Origin: Rugamonas aquatica
GTDB lineage: Bacteria; Pseudomonadota; Gammaproteobacteria; Burkholderiales; Burkholderiaceae_D
Reading direction: 5' to 3'
DNA length: 64,000 bases
NCBI RefSeq assembly: GCF_009380215.1
Contig: NZ_WHUG01000020.1
Coordinates: 62,001-126,000 of the forward strand
Shown here: piece after piece, positions 26,478 through 35,297 of the stretch
Layout of the letters: every line of letters begins with the position of its first letter
Numbering within the stretch: the first letter of the stretch is position 1
Made by a program: the position numbers and the translations under genes
Notes under the pieces: generated by a model
Told to the model about the DNA's origin: nothing
The model's database searches: none
What the model saw: the letters and a program-made list of their open reading frames with translations, nothing else

Positions 26478-27566
26478 CTAGATCGGCAGCGGCGGCTCGT
26501 CCATCAGCGAGATTTGCTCCTTCAACTCCAGGATGCGGTCTTGCCAATAGCGCTGAGTGTTAAACCAGGGGAAAGCCACCGGGAAGGCCGGATCGTCCCA
26601 GCGTCGCGCCAGCCAGGCCGAGTAATGGATCAGCCGCAGCGTGCGCAGCGCTTCGACCAAGTGCAACTGGCGCGGGTCGAACTCGCAGAAGTCCTCGTAG
26701 CCGGCCAGGATGTCGCACATCTGGCGCACCTGGTCGGCACGGTCGCCGGACAACATCATCCACAAATCCTGGATCGCCGGCCCCATGCGGCTGTCGTCGA
26801 AGTCGACGAAATGCGGGCCGGCATCGGTCCACAGCACATTGCCGCCGTGGCAGTCGCCGTGCAGGCGCAGCTGCGGCAGCTCGCCGGCGCGGTCGTAGCT
26901 GCGGCGCACGCCGTCCAGCGCCTGCGCCGAGACGCTGGCATAGGCCTCCCGCAAATCGGCCGGGATGAACTGGTTGGCCTGCAAATACTCGCAAGGCTCG
27001 GTGCCGAAGGTGGCGATATCGATCGCCGGGCGTTCCTGGTAGGGCTTGATCGCGCCCACCGCGTGAATGCGGGCGATGAAGCGCCCGGTCCACTCTAGCA
27101 CCGACGGGTCGCTGAGCTCGGGCGCGCGGCCGCCGTGGCGGGTGAACACGGCAAAGCGGAAGCCGTTGAAATGATGCAGCGTGGCCCGGTCCGGCCCCAG
27201 CGGCAGCGCCGGCACCACCGGAATCTCGCGCGCGGCCAGCTCCTCGGTGAAAGCGTGCTCTTCGAGGATGGCGGCGTCGCTCCAGCGGCCGGGGCGGTAG
27301 AACTTCACCACCAGCGGCTGCTCGTCCTCGATGCCGACCTGATAAACGCGGTTTTCATAGCTGTTCAGCGCCAGCAGGCGACCGTCGCCACGCAAGCCTA
27401 TGCTGTCGAGCGCGTCGAGCACGCACTCGGGATTGAGCGCCGAATACGGATGCGGCGCCTGTTCCTGCGGACTGTCGCCCGCCCCCGCCAGCGGCTCGGC
27501 CATGCTGGCGGCCAGGGCCGCAGCGCGGGCGTCTTCTTCTTCGTCGTCGAAATGATCTTGGTTCAT
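26478..27566 (-). CDS. srkA: Stress response serine/threonine protein kinase SrkA (YihE/RdoA)
   Basis: 362 residues; E. coli SrkA is 328. The aligned core starts near residue 38 with 'LNPECVLDALDSIGL'; the first 37 residues are an acidic, Ala-rich extension. Family motifs are clear: 'LNSYENRVYQVGIED', the ATP-binding lysine in 'PLVVKFYRPGRWS', the catalytic loop 'LRLHGDCHGGNVLW', the metal-binding 'FVDFDDSRMGPAIQDLWMML', and 'LRLIHYSAWLARRWDDPAFP'. SrkA phosphorylates proteins at Ser/Thr and protects cells against stress-induced death in E. coli. In E. coli it precedes dsbA; here the neighbours are different and it is divergent from yecA. Confidence 0.93.
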   Translation of the reverse strand: MNQDHFDDEEEDARAAALAASMAEPLAGAGDSPQEQAPHPYSALNPECVLDALDSIGLRGDGRLLALNSYENRVYQVGIEDEQPLVVKFYRPGRWSDAAILEEHAFTEELAAREIPVVPALPLGPDRATLHHFNGFRFAVFTRHGGRAPELSDPSVLEWTGRFIARIHAVGAIKPYQERPAIDIATFGTEPCEYLQANQFIPADLREAYASVSAQALDGVRRSYDRAGELPQLRLHGDCHGGNVLWTDAGPHFVDFDDSRMGPAIQDLWMMLSGDRADQVRQMCDILAGYEDFCEFDPRQLHLVEALRTLRLIHYSAWLARRWDDPAFPVAFPWFNTQRYWQDRILELKEQISLMDEPPLPI

Positions 27567-27629
27567 CCCCGCATTGTACGGGGCGCGGCGTGTATACTGT
27601 CGGCTTCAATCCAATAAAAAGAGCAAGCC

Positions 27630-28325
<696 letters not shown>

Positions 28326-28329
28326 GCCG

Positions 28330-29178
28330 ATGACCTTGCGTGGTGTAGTCCTCGCGCTGGCGACGGCGCTGCTGGCGGCGACCTGCGCGTCCGCCGCGCA
28401 GCCGGAGCTGGTCCGCGACCGCACCACGCCCGCCAGCCAGGCCTCCGATGCGGCCCTGCTGCACTCCCTGGACCACGACGTTTTCCTCAACGGCAGCTAC
28501 GCCGGCCCAACCGGCAAGCTGGGCTATCGGCTGATGCCGCCCGCCACTGTGCAGGACGGCAAGCGCTATCCGCTGGTCATCGTGCTGCACGGTTCCGGCG
28601 CGATAGGCAACGACAACATCCGCCAACTGGGCGCATTGGCCATGTCCTGGTCCGCACCGGCGATCCGCAAGCGCTTCCCCGCCTACGTGCTGGCGCCGCA
28701 ATTTGCCGAGCGCAGCGCCAACTACAAGCCATCCGCCGTGGATAGCCTGCCGGCCGCCCAGCCCGGCCCCAACCTGCCCACCCTGCTCGCGCTGGTGGAG
28801 CAATTGAAACCACAGTTCGCCATCGACACCGACCGCATCTACGTGACCGGCTTCTCGATGGGCGCATCCGCCGCCACCCAGGCGGTGCTGAAGAACACCA
28901 GCATGTTCGCCGCCGCCGCGGCCTTCTCCGGCATCGCGCCGGAACGCGCCGCCGCCGCACAGCTGAAGGACTTGCCGCTGCTGCTGGTCCACGGCAATGC
29001 CGATACCGAGAACTCCATCGAAGCCGACCGCGCAATGTTCGCCGCCTTGCAGCGCCAGCCGGGCGGCGCCAAGGCGCGTTTCATCGAGTATCAGGGCATG
29101 GAGCACATGGTGCCGCCCGACATGCTGCTCTCCCCGGTCTGGCGCGACTGGCTGTTCGCCCAACACAAGGCGCGCTGA
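28330..29178 (+). CDS. Secreted alpha/beta hydrolase (PHB depolymerase / LpqC-like esterase)
   Basis: 282 residues with a signal peptide (1-22, ending 'ASAA'). The alpha/beta hydrolase fold is shown by the oxyanion-region 'PLVIVLHGSGAIGNDN', the nucleophile elbow 'GFSMGAS' with Ser176, the likely acid in 'LLLVHGNADTENS', and the catalytic histidine in 'EYQGMEHMVPP'. Such enzymes cleave ester bonds; related sequences are annotated as polyhydroxybutyrate depolymerase or phospholipase/carboxylesterase. Substrate is not known. Being exported, it probably acts in the periplasm or medium. The gene ends at the start of the palindrome cluster that controls the next operon. Confidence 0.85.
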   Translation: MTLRGVVLALATALLAATCASAAQPELVRDRTTPASQASDAALLHSLDHDVFLNGSYAGPTGKLGYRLMPPATVQDGKRYPLVIVLHGSGAIGNDNIRQLGALAMSWSAPAIRKRFPAYVLAPQFAERSANYKPSAVDSLPAAQPGPNLPTLLALVEQLKPQFAIDTDRIYVTGFSMGASAATQAVLKNTSMFAAAAAFSGIAPERAAAAQLKDLPLLLVHGNADTENSIEADRAMFAALQRQPGGAKARFIEYQGMEHMVPPDMLLSPVWRDWLFAQHKAR

Positions 29179-29235
29179 CAAAAATTGTCAGCGTGCGGCC
29201 TGACAATTTTTGTCCGGCATCGACAAATTTCGTCG
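29176..29235. promoter_or_regulatory. Three tandem TGACAA-N3-TTGTCA-like palindromes (putative enhancer sites)
   Basis: Site 1 TGACAAAAATTGTCA (29176-29190) is a perfect palindrome apart from its centre. Site 2 TGACAATTTTTGTC (29201-29214) has the same core reversed, and site 3 CGACAAATTTCGTCG (29221-29235) is a weaker relative. Their centres lie about 109, 84 and 64 bases before the transcription start predicted from the sigma-54 promoter at 29266-29280. This is where an activator of the NtrC class binds. The first site overlaps the stop codon of the hydrolase gene. Confidence 0.65.
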
Positions 29236-29265
29236 CCTCCCCACGCAAATCAAGCACTTAGCGCA

Positions 29266-29280
29266 TGGCATAGATGTTGC
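29266..29280 (+). promoter_or_regulatory. Sigma-54 (RpoN) promoter of the DUF1800/DUF1501 operon
   Basis: TGGCA-N6-TTGC has the GG (29267-29268) and GC (29279-29280) exactly 10 bases apart. It departs from consensus only in the outer bases (TGGCATA for TGGCACG, C after TTGC). Transcription would start near 29292, giving a 30-base leader with the GGGAGAA ribosome-binding site before the ATG at 29322. The upstream palindromes support the call. Confidence 0.6.
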
Positions 29281-29321
29281 CAGGTGACTTCCGTCGCTTA
29301 AAAAAACAATGGGAGAAGTCG

Positions 29322-31241
29322 ATGTCATTTTTACCAACACGTATCTGGCCCGTTGCCTGCCTGCTGAGCCTGAGCGGCTCGGTGTGGGCCGCCACCGCCA
29401 CCGTCGAAAGCACCGCCAGAGGCCCGGTCGCGCTGGGCAGCAAAGTCTGGTTCCTCGGCAAAGTCGACGGCCAGGGCGTCTACATGAATTTCGCCGTCAA
29501 CGGCATCCCCGGCGGCAACGCCACCTACGGCAGACTCAATTCGCAGAATGGCGAGTACATCGCGCCGACGGTGCTGCCGTCCAACGTGGTCATCACGATC
29601 ACCGGCACCACCACCAAGGACGCCAAGGTCGGCGCCAACCTGTCCGCCAGCACCACGCTGACGCTGAAGAAGGCGGCCACGCCGACACCAACGCCCACTC
29701 CAACGCCGTCGCCCGAGCCGAGCCCGAGCCCAACGCCGACTCCGACTCCGTCGCCAGCCCCCACGCCGACGCCAACGCCCTCGCCGGTCCCGCCACCGAT
29801 CGGCCAGCAGCCCGCGCCGGACGCAGCCAAAATCAGCGCCGTGCGCCTGCTGGAGCAAGCGACCTTCGGCGCCACGCCGGCCGACGTGGCCGCGATCAAG
29901 GCCAACGGTTCGGCCGTCTGGCTCAAGCAGCAATTCGCCATGCCGGCCAGCGCCATCCCGGTCACGACGGACATGACCCTGCTGCAAAACACCTGGTACA
30001 AGAACATGGCCACCGGCCCGGATCAACTGCGCCAGCGCATGATCTTCGCCCTGTCGCAGTTGTTCGTCATTTCGGCCGACAAGAACCCCTACGCCAACGA
30101 AATCCAGCCTTGGCTGACCACGATCTCCAACAACGCCTTCGGCAACTTCAACACGCTGCTGCGCGAGATGACGCTCAATCCGGCGATGGGCAAATACCTC
30201 GACCTCGGCAACAGCATCACGCCATCGCCGAACGAAAACTACGCCCGCGAAGTGATGCAGCTATTCACGCTGGGCCCGATCCTGCTGAACCAGGACGGCA
30301 GCGCGCAGACCGACCGCAACGGCGATCCCATCCCCACCTACGACCAGGCCCGCATCAGCGACTTCGCGCGCGCGCTAAGCGGCTGGACCTACCCGGGCAG
30401 CAGCGCCACCGGCATCAACTGGGAAAACTTCACCGGCCCGCTGCAACCACGCGACAAATTCCACGACAAGGGCAGCAAGACACTGCTGCTGGGCGCGGTG
30501 CTGCCCGCAGGCCAGACCACCGTGCAGGATCTGGACGGCGTGATGCAGAACCTGTTCCAGCACCCCAACCTGCCGCCCTTCATCGCCACGCGTTTGATAC
30601 GCGCCTTCGTCACCAGCAACCCAAGCCCCGCCTACATCACCCGCGTGGCCGACGTGTTCGCCTACGGCACGGCCGGACGCGGCGACCTGCAAGCGACGCT
30701 GACCGCCGTGCTCACCGATCCCGAAGCACGCCAGGACAAGCCGGCCGCCACGCAAGGCCACCTGAAAGACCCGATGCTGCAATCGCTCGGCCTGTTCCGC
30801 ACCCTGGGCGCGAGCATCGCCGATCCGCGCAACCTGTTCTGGGATTACTTCCTGCTGGGCCAGAAGATCACCGCCGCGCCGAGCGTGTTCAACTTCTACT
30901 CACCGATGACGCGCCTGCCCGGCTCGCCGCAATACTACGGCCCCGAGTTCCAGCTGTACGCGCCCAGCCTGGCCGTGGCGCGCGCCAACTTCCTGTACAA
31001 GTTCATCTCCGGCGAGTACAAGGGCATGGTCAACGTCGACATCGCGCCCTTCGTCAGCGTGGCCGGCGACGCCACCGCGCTGATCAACCTGGTCGACGCC
31101 ACCTTGCTCGCGGGCCGCATGTCGGCCACGGCGCGGCAAGCGATAGGCGGCGCCATCAACGCCTCCTCCGACCCGCGCCAGCGCGCCATCACCGCGCTCT
31201 ACCTCGCCGCCATCAGCGCCGAATTCGCCGTCGCACAATAA
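29322..31241 (+). CDS. DUF1800-domain secreted protein
   Basis: 639 residues from the ATG at 29322, chosen for its GGGAGAA ribosome-binding site and the following signal peptide ('WPVACLLSLSGSVWAA'). After the signal comes a beta-rich domain of about 90 residues, then a Pro/Thr/Ser linker (120-159) of repeated PT/PS pairs, then the DUF1800 domain ('AAKISAVRLLEQATFGATPADVAAI', 'NENYAREVMQLFTLGP', 'FARALSGWTYPG', 'SPAYITRVADVFAYG', 'SVFNFYSPMTRLPGSPQYYGPEFQLY'). DUF1800 proteins nearly always sit next to a DUF1501 protein, as here. The molecular function is unknown; a role in cell surface or extracellular polymer processing is a guess. Confidence 0.9.
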   Translation: MSFLPTRIWPVACLLSLSGSVWAATATVESTARGPVALGSKVWFLGKVDGQGVYMNFAVNGIPGGNATYGRLNSQNGEYIAPTVLPSNVVITITGTTTKDAKVGANLSASTTLTLKKAATPTPTPTPTPSPEPSPSPTPTPTPSPAPTPTPTPSPVPPPIGQQPAPDAAKISAVRLLEQATFGATPADVAAIKANGSAVWLKQQFAMPASAIPVTTDMTLLQNTWYKNMATGPDQLRQRMIFALSQLFVISADKNPYANEIQPWLTTISNNAFGNFNTLLREMTLNPAMGKYLDLGNSITPSPNENYAREVMQLFTLGPILLNQDGSAQTDRNGDPIPTYDQARISDFARALSGWTYPGSSATGINWENFTGPLQPRDKFHDKGSKTLLLGAVLPAGQTTVQDLDGVMQNLFQHPNLPPFIATRLIRAFVTSNPSPAYITRVADVFAYGTAGRGDLQATLTAVLTDPEARQDKPAATQGHLKDPMLQSLGLFRTLGASIADPRNLFWDYFLLGQKITAAPSVFNFYSPMTRLPGSPQYYGPEFQLYAPSLAVARANFLYKFISGEYKGMVNVDIAPFVSVAGDATALINLVDATLLAGRMSATARQAIGGAINASSDPRQRAITALYLAAISAEFAVAQ

Positions 31242-31250
31242 GGACCGACC

Positions 31251-32633
31251 ATGACCAAGCACTCCACCACCCGCCGCCGCTTCCTCGGCGCCAGCGCACA
31301 GACCGGTTTGATGGGCGCACTCTCCGCACTCGGTCTGGCCGGCGTGGCCGCACCGGCCCGCGCCGCCGTCACCGACTACAAGGCACTGGTCTGCCTGTAC
31401 ATGTTCGGCGGTAACGACGGCAACAATATGATCGTGCCGCTCGACAGCACCCGCTACGCGCAATACAACGCCATACGCGGCAGCCACGGCCTGGCGCTAT
31501 CGAGCGCAGCCAACACGCTGCTGGCCGCGCGCAGCGCCACCCTGCAGGCCACGTCGAATCCAGTGACGCAGCCATTCGGCTTCCACTACGGCATGCCGGA
31601 GCTGGACGCGTTGTACGGCCAGGGCCTGGTGGCCGCCATCCTCAACGTCGGCAGCCTGCGCCAGCCGCTGAGCAAGGCGCAATACCTGGCCGGCGCCGGC
31701 GTACCGGCGCAACTGTTTTCGCATCCCGACCAGACCATCCAGAACCAGGCCGGCACGCCCTCTTCCGCCGCCACCGGCTGGGGCGGACGGCTGGTCGATG
31801 TGCTCGGCACCGGCGGCCATCTGGACGCGATCGCGGTCGGCGCCGGCGGCCTGTTTGTCGAAGGCGCCAGCACCCACGGCAATCTGTTGCCGGGCAACGG
31901 CCAGCTCGACCTGGCCGGCATGAACTTCTGGCCGCAGAAGGAAGCCGATGCGCGGCGCGCGGCGCTGGTGCAGATCCTGTCGGCGCAGAATCCCAACCTG
32001 ATCGCCAGCGCCGCCAACAAGGCGCTGCTGAACGGCATGGACCTGGTGACGGACCTCAAGCAAGCCAACTCCGGCACGCCGCTGTCCACCGTGTTCCCCG
32101 GCACCTCGCTTGGCCAGCAGCTGAAGACGGTCGCGCAGCTGATACGCATCCGCTCGCAGCAAGGGCCGGGGCGGCAGGTGTACTTCGTCTCGCAGGGCGG
32201 CTTCGACACGCACGGCGGCCAGGCTTACCAGCAGTTCGACATGCTGCGCCAGGTATCGCAGGCGCTGGCCGCCTTCCAGCTGGCGCTGTCGGAAATCCAC
32301 GCGCAGCAGCAAGTGACCAGTTTCACGATGTCCGAGTTCGGCCGTACCTTGCAGCCCAACAGCGGCGGCACCGACCATGCGTGGGGCAATCACCACCTGG
32401 TGGTGGGCGCGGCGGTCAAGGGCGGCCTGTACGGCCAGTTCCCCGATTTCACACTCGGCGGCAAGGACGACGCCACCGGGCGCGGCGCGTGGATACCGCA
32501 GTTCTCCAACCAGCAGTACGGCGCCACGCTGGGCCGCTGGTTCGGCGCCGATGCGGACATGCTGCAAAATCAAGTATTCAAGGACGAACTGGTCAATTTC
32601 CCGCAGGCCGACCTGGGCTTCATGCTGGGCTGA
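31251..32633 (+). CDS. DUF1501-domain protein, Tat-exported
   Basis: 460 residues. The N-terminus 'TRRRFLGASAQTG' followed by a hydrophobic stretch ending 'APARAA' is a twin-arginine signal, so the protein is exported folded, probably with a metal cofactor. DUF1501 is related to the alkaline phosphatase/sulfatase superfamily: 'LVCLYMFGGNDGNNMIVPLD' carries the Gly-Gly-x-Asp metal-site region, and 'FVSQGGFDTHGGQ', 'TMSEFGRTLQPNSGGTDHAWGNHHLVVGAAV' carry the conserved His/Asp ligands. It begins 9 bases after the DUF1800 gene and shares its sigma-54 promoter. Substrate unknown. Confidence 0.9.
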   Translation: MTKHSTTRRRFLGASAQTGLMGALSALGLAGVAAPARAAVTDYKALVCLYMFGGNDGNNMIVPLDSTRYAQYNAIRGSHGLALSSAANTLLAARSATLQATSNPVTQPFGFHYGMPELDALYGQGLVAAILNVGSLRQPLSKAQYLAGAGVPAQLFSHPDQTIQNQAGTPSSAATGWGGRLVDVLGTGGHLDAIAVGAGGLFVEGASTHGNLLPGNGQLDLAGMNFWPQKEADARRAALVQILSAQNPNLIASAANKALLNGMDLVTDLKQANSGTPLSTVFPGTSLGQQLKTVAQLIRIRSQQGPGRQVYFVSQGGFDTHGGQAYQQFDMLRQVSQALAAFQLALSEIHAQQQVTSFTMSEFGRTLQPNSGGTDHAWGNHHLVVGAAVKGGLYGQFPDFTLGGKDDATGRGAWIPQFSNQQYGATLGRWFGADADMLQNQVFKDELVNFPQADLGFMLG

Positions 32634-32645
32634 GCCGCCACGACG

Positions 32646-32680
32646 GGGAGTGGTACCGTTGCCACTCCCTCATCATTTGT
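32646..32680 (+). terminator. Possible terminator of the DUF1800/DUF1501 operon
   Basis: GGGAGTGG (32646-32653) and CCACTCCC (32662-32669) pair perfectly around an eight-base loop, 13 bases after the stop codon. A T-rich stretch follows but a tight U-run only begins at about 32686, so termination may be weak or factor-assisted. Confidence 0.45.
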
Positions 32681-32807
32681 CGCGATTTTTTAACATTCCT
32701 GCCCTGGGCAAAAACTACATTCCCGTCAGCAAAACAACCCTGCTATAGTGAAATGATGCTATCAATTGAGGACCAGCATGGGGTCGGTGTGCATGCGGGA
32801 GGGACGG

Positions 32808-33533
32808 ATGAAATACCTGTTTTGCTGCCTGCTCCTGGCTTGCCGCCTGAGTTCGGCGGAAACCATCACGCTCGGCGCGGAAGACGACTGGGCGCCGTAC
32901 TCGTCTGCGGTGGAACGCAGCGCGCGCGGCTTCGCGGTTGACGTCATCCGCGAAGCCTTTGCGGCGGTCGGCGTCACCGTCAATTTCGAAGTGCTGCCCT
33001 ACGCCCGCTGCCTGGACGATACCCGCCGCGGCCGCCTGGTCGGCTGCTTCGACGCCGTGCCCAATGCCATGATAGGCGGCAGCTTCCTGTGGCACGACCA
33101 TCCGCTGTTCACCACCCACATGAATGTGTACGCGCTGAGCGATTCGCGCGAAAGCGGCATGGGCGCGCGTCAGCTGGAAGGCAAGACCGTTGGGGTTGAG
33201 CGCGGCTACGAGTACGGCGACGAGTTCGATCTGAACACCAAGATCGTGCGCCGCATCGTCGACAAGAACGTGCAAGGATTCCGGATGCTGCTGGCCGGCC
33301 GCATCCAGTACATGGCGGCCGAAGAGCGCATCGCCAAAGCCCTGTTCACCAAGGAGGCGGCCGAGTTCGGCGGCAAGTTCAAACTGGTGGGCACGGTCGC
33401 CACGCCCGGCCTGTTCATCGCCTTCAGCAAGACGGGGCCGGACGGCGCCAAATATCTGCAGAAATTCAATCGCGGTTACGCCATCCTCCGCGACAGCGGC
33501 CGCTACAAGGCAATTGAAGCCGTCTGGTTCTGA
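32808..33533 (+). CDS. Periplasmic solute-binding protein (family 3 type)
   Basis: 241 residues from the ATG at 32808, preceded by the GGGAGGGA ribosome-binding site. A signal peptide ends near 'LSSA'. The rest is a type II periplasmic-binding fold like amino-acid-binding proteins: 'LGAEDDWAPYSSAVERSARGFAVDVIREAFAAVG' at the start, and a hinge region 'LEGKTVGVERGYEYGDEF'. No ABC permease or ATPase gene is present. The histidine kinase gene begins 18 bases downstream, so the protein may deliver a ligand signal to that kinase rather than import it. Ligand unknown. Confidence 0.8.
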   Translation: MKYLFCCLLLACRLSSAETITLGAEDDWAPYSSAVERSARGFAVDVIREAFAAVGVTVNFEVLPYARCLDDTRRGRLVGCFDAVPNAMIGGSFLWHDHPLFTTHMNVYALSDSRESGMGARQLEGKTVGVERGYEYGDEFDLNTKIVRRIVDKNVQGFRMLLAGRIQYMAAEERIAKALFTKEAAEFGGKFKLVGTVATPGLFIAFSKTGPDGAKYLQKFNRGYAILRDSGRYKAIEAVWF

Positions 33534-33551
33534 GATGCCCACGGAGGCCAT

Positions 33552-35297
33552 GTGCAAGCACTGCCAGCCAAGATCGGTATGAGATCACCCAACGGTGAAG
33601 CCCCGCCTGCCGCGCCGCTGCTGTCCGGCGACTCGATCGCCGCGCGCCTGCTGCGGATTATCTTCTGCTGCTACTTCCTGGTGACGGTGGTGGTGACGCT
33701 GGTGCAACTGGCGGCCGAATACAAGCACACCAAGGAGCGCGTGGTGCTGGAGATCCGCGCCATGCAGCAAACCTTCGGCCCCGGCATCGCCGACGCCATG
33801 TGGCGCTTCAACGAAGACATCCTGCGCGGCATCCTGTCCGGCATGAGCGAGCTGCCGGTGGTGGCCGGCATCAAGGTGGCCGACGATCACGGCAAGCTGG
33901 TGCGCGCCGTCGGCACCGTGCTCGAAGGCGGCGCCAAGCTGCACGCCGGCGCCGACGGCCAGCTGCGGCCGGAGCCCGACAGCGACGCGCTGTTCGCCGA
34001 AGTGTTCAGCCAGGACTTCCCCATCGTCTACAACGACGAGAACGGCCAGTCGCGCGTGATCGGCACGTGGACCGTGTATTCGAACCAGCGCATCATCGTC
34101 AAGCAGGTCGAGTATGGCTTCTTCCTGATCCTGGTGAACTCGGTCATCAAGACTTGCGCGCTGTGGTTCATCTTCCTGTTTGTGGTGCGGCGCTACCTCG
34201 GCCAGCCTTTGCGCCAGTTGAGCCAGTTCGTCGGCCAGCTGAATATCGACAACCTGGGCGACCGCGTCTTCGTGCTGAACGACCGCGGCCAGCACGAGCT
34301 GCATCAGCTGACCAACAAGCTCAACGAAATGGTGGCCAACATCAAGGCCTCGGTGGCGGAGAACGAGCAGCTGTACCGGCAGCTGCAGGTGGAGCAGACC
34401 GCCACCCGCCAGCTCAACGAAACGCTGGAGCGGCGCGTGGCCGAGCGCACCGCCGACCTGGTGACAGCCAACAAGGATCTGGCGCAAGCGCTGGACACGC
34501 TGCGCATCGCGCAGGATGAACTGGTCAACAGTGAAAAGCTGGCGGCGCTGGGTTCATTGGTGGCCGGGGTCGCTCATGAATTGAATACGCCGATCGGCAA
34601 CGGCCTGCTGGCGGCCACCGTGTTGGTCGACAAGACCCGCCAGTTTTCCAGCGACTACAGCAGCGGCCTGACGCGCCGCACCACCGAAGCCTACATCAGC
34701 GACATGTCGCAAATCACGGAACTGGTGGTGCGCAATATCGCGCGCTCGGCCGAGCTGGTCACCAGCTTCAAGCAAGTGGCGGTCGACCAGACCAGCTCGC
34801 AGCGACGCCGCTTCCTGCTGGCGTCCGTGGTATCGGAGAACATCAAGGCGCTGCTACCGACGATCAACAAGACCGCCTTCAACGTCGAGCAGTCCATACC
34901 TGGCGACATCGACATGGACAGCTATCCCGGTCCCATCGGCCAGGTGCTCATCAACCTGGTCAACAACGCCATCGTGCATGGTTTTGAAGGCCGCAGCCGT
35001 GGCACCATCACGATCGACGCCGCGCCGGCCGAGCCGGGCTGGCTGGAATTGCGGATCAGCGACGACGGCGTAGGCATCGCCGCCGAGCACATTGGTCGCA
35101 TCTACGATCCCTTCTTCACGACCAAGCTGGGCGCTGGCAGTTCCGGCCTGGGCCTGAACATCAGCCACAACATCGTCACCGGCCTGCTGGGCGGGAAAAT
35201 CCGCGTCGTCAGCCAGGCCGGCGGTGGCACCACCTTCATCTTGCACTTGCCGCTGACGGCGCCTTACTCGACCGCCAATTCGTCAGGAACGTTGTAG
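33552..35297 (+). CDS. Sensor histidine kinase with periplasmic domain (HELNTPIGN type)
   Basis: 581 residues from a GTG at 33552, with GGAGG at 33543-33547; an ATG at 33579 is an alternative. Two membrane helices (about 32-55 and 190-215) enclose a periplasmic sensor domain ('MQQTFGPGIADAMWRFNEDILRGIL'). A HAMP-like linker and coiled coil lead to the kinase core with the phospho-histidine in 'GVAHELNTPIGNGLL', the N-box 'INLVNNAIVHGFEG', and G-boxes 'DDGVGIA' and 'GSSGLGLNISHNIV'. No response regulator is adjacent. The kinase core is paralogous to that of the protein at 43928-46762. Its last 34 bases overlap the convergent gene. Confidence 0.88.
   Translation: MQALPAKIGMRSPNGEAPPAAPLLSGDSIAARLLRIIFCCYFLVTVVVTLVQLAAEYKHTKERVVLEIRAMQQTFGPGIADAMWRFNEDILRGILSGMSELPVVAGIKVADDHGKLVRAVGTVLEGGAKLHAGADGQLRPEPDSDALFAEVFSQDFPIVYNDENGQSRVIGTWTVYSNQRIIVKQVEYGFFLILVNSVIKTCALWFIFLFVVRRYLGQPLRQLSQFVGQLNIDNLGDRVFVLNDRGQHELHQLTNKLNEMVANIKASVAENEQLYRQLQVEQTATRQLNETLERRVAERTADLVTANKDLAQALDTLRIAQDELVNSEKLAALGSLVAGVAHELNTPIGNGLLAATVLVDKTRQFSSDYSSGLTRRTTEAYISDMSQITELVVRNIARSAELVTSFKQVAVDQTSSQRRRFLLASVVSENIKALLPTINKTAFNVEQSIPGDIDMDSYPGPIGQVLINLVNNAIVHGFEGRSRGTITIDAAPAEPGWLELRISDDGVGIAAEHIGRIYDPFFTTKLGAGSSGLGLNISHNIVTGLLGGKIRVVSQAGGGTTFILHLPLTAPYSTANSSGTL

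Noticed and set aside
27574-27598. Promoter TTGTAC ... TATACT upstream of the YecA gene
   Set aside because: The spacer is only 13 bases, too short for a sigma-70 promoter; the -10 may be real but no proper -35 was found.
29680-29800. Tandem C/G-rich repeat that could be a minisatellite
   Set aside because: It is in frame and encodes the Pro/Thr/Ser linker of the DUF1800 protein; the repeat reflects protein composition.
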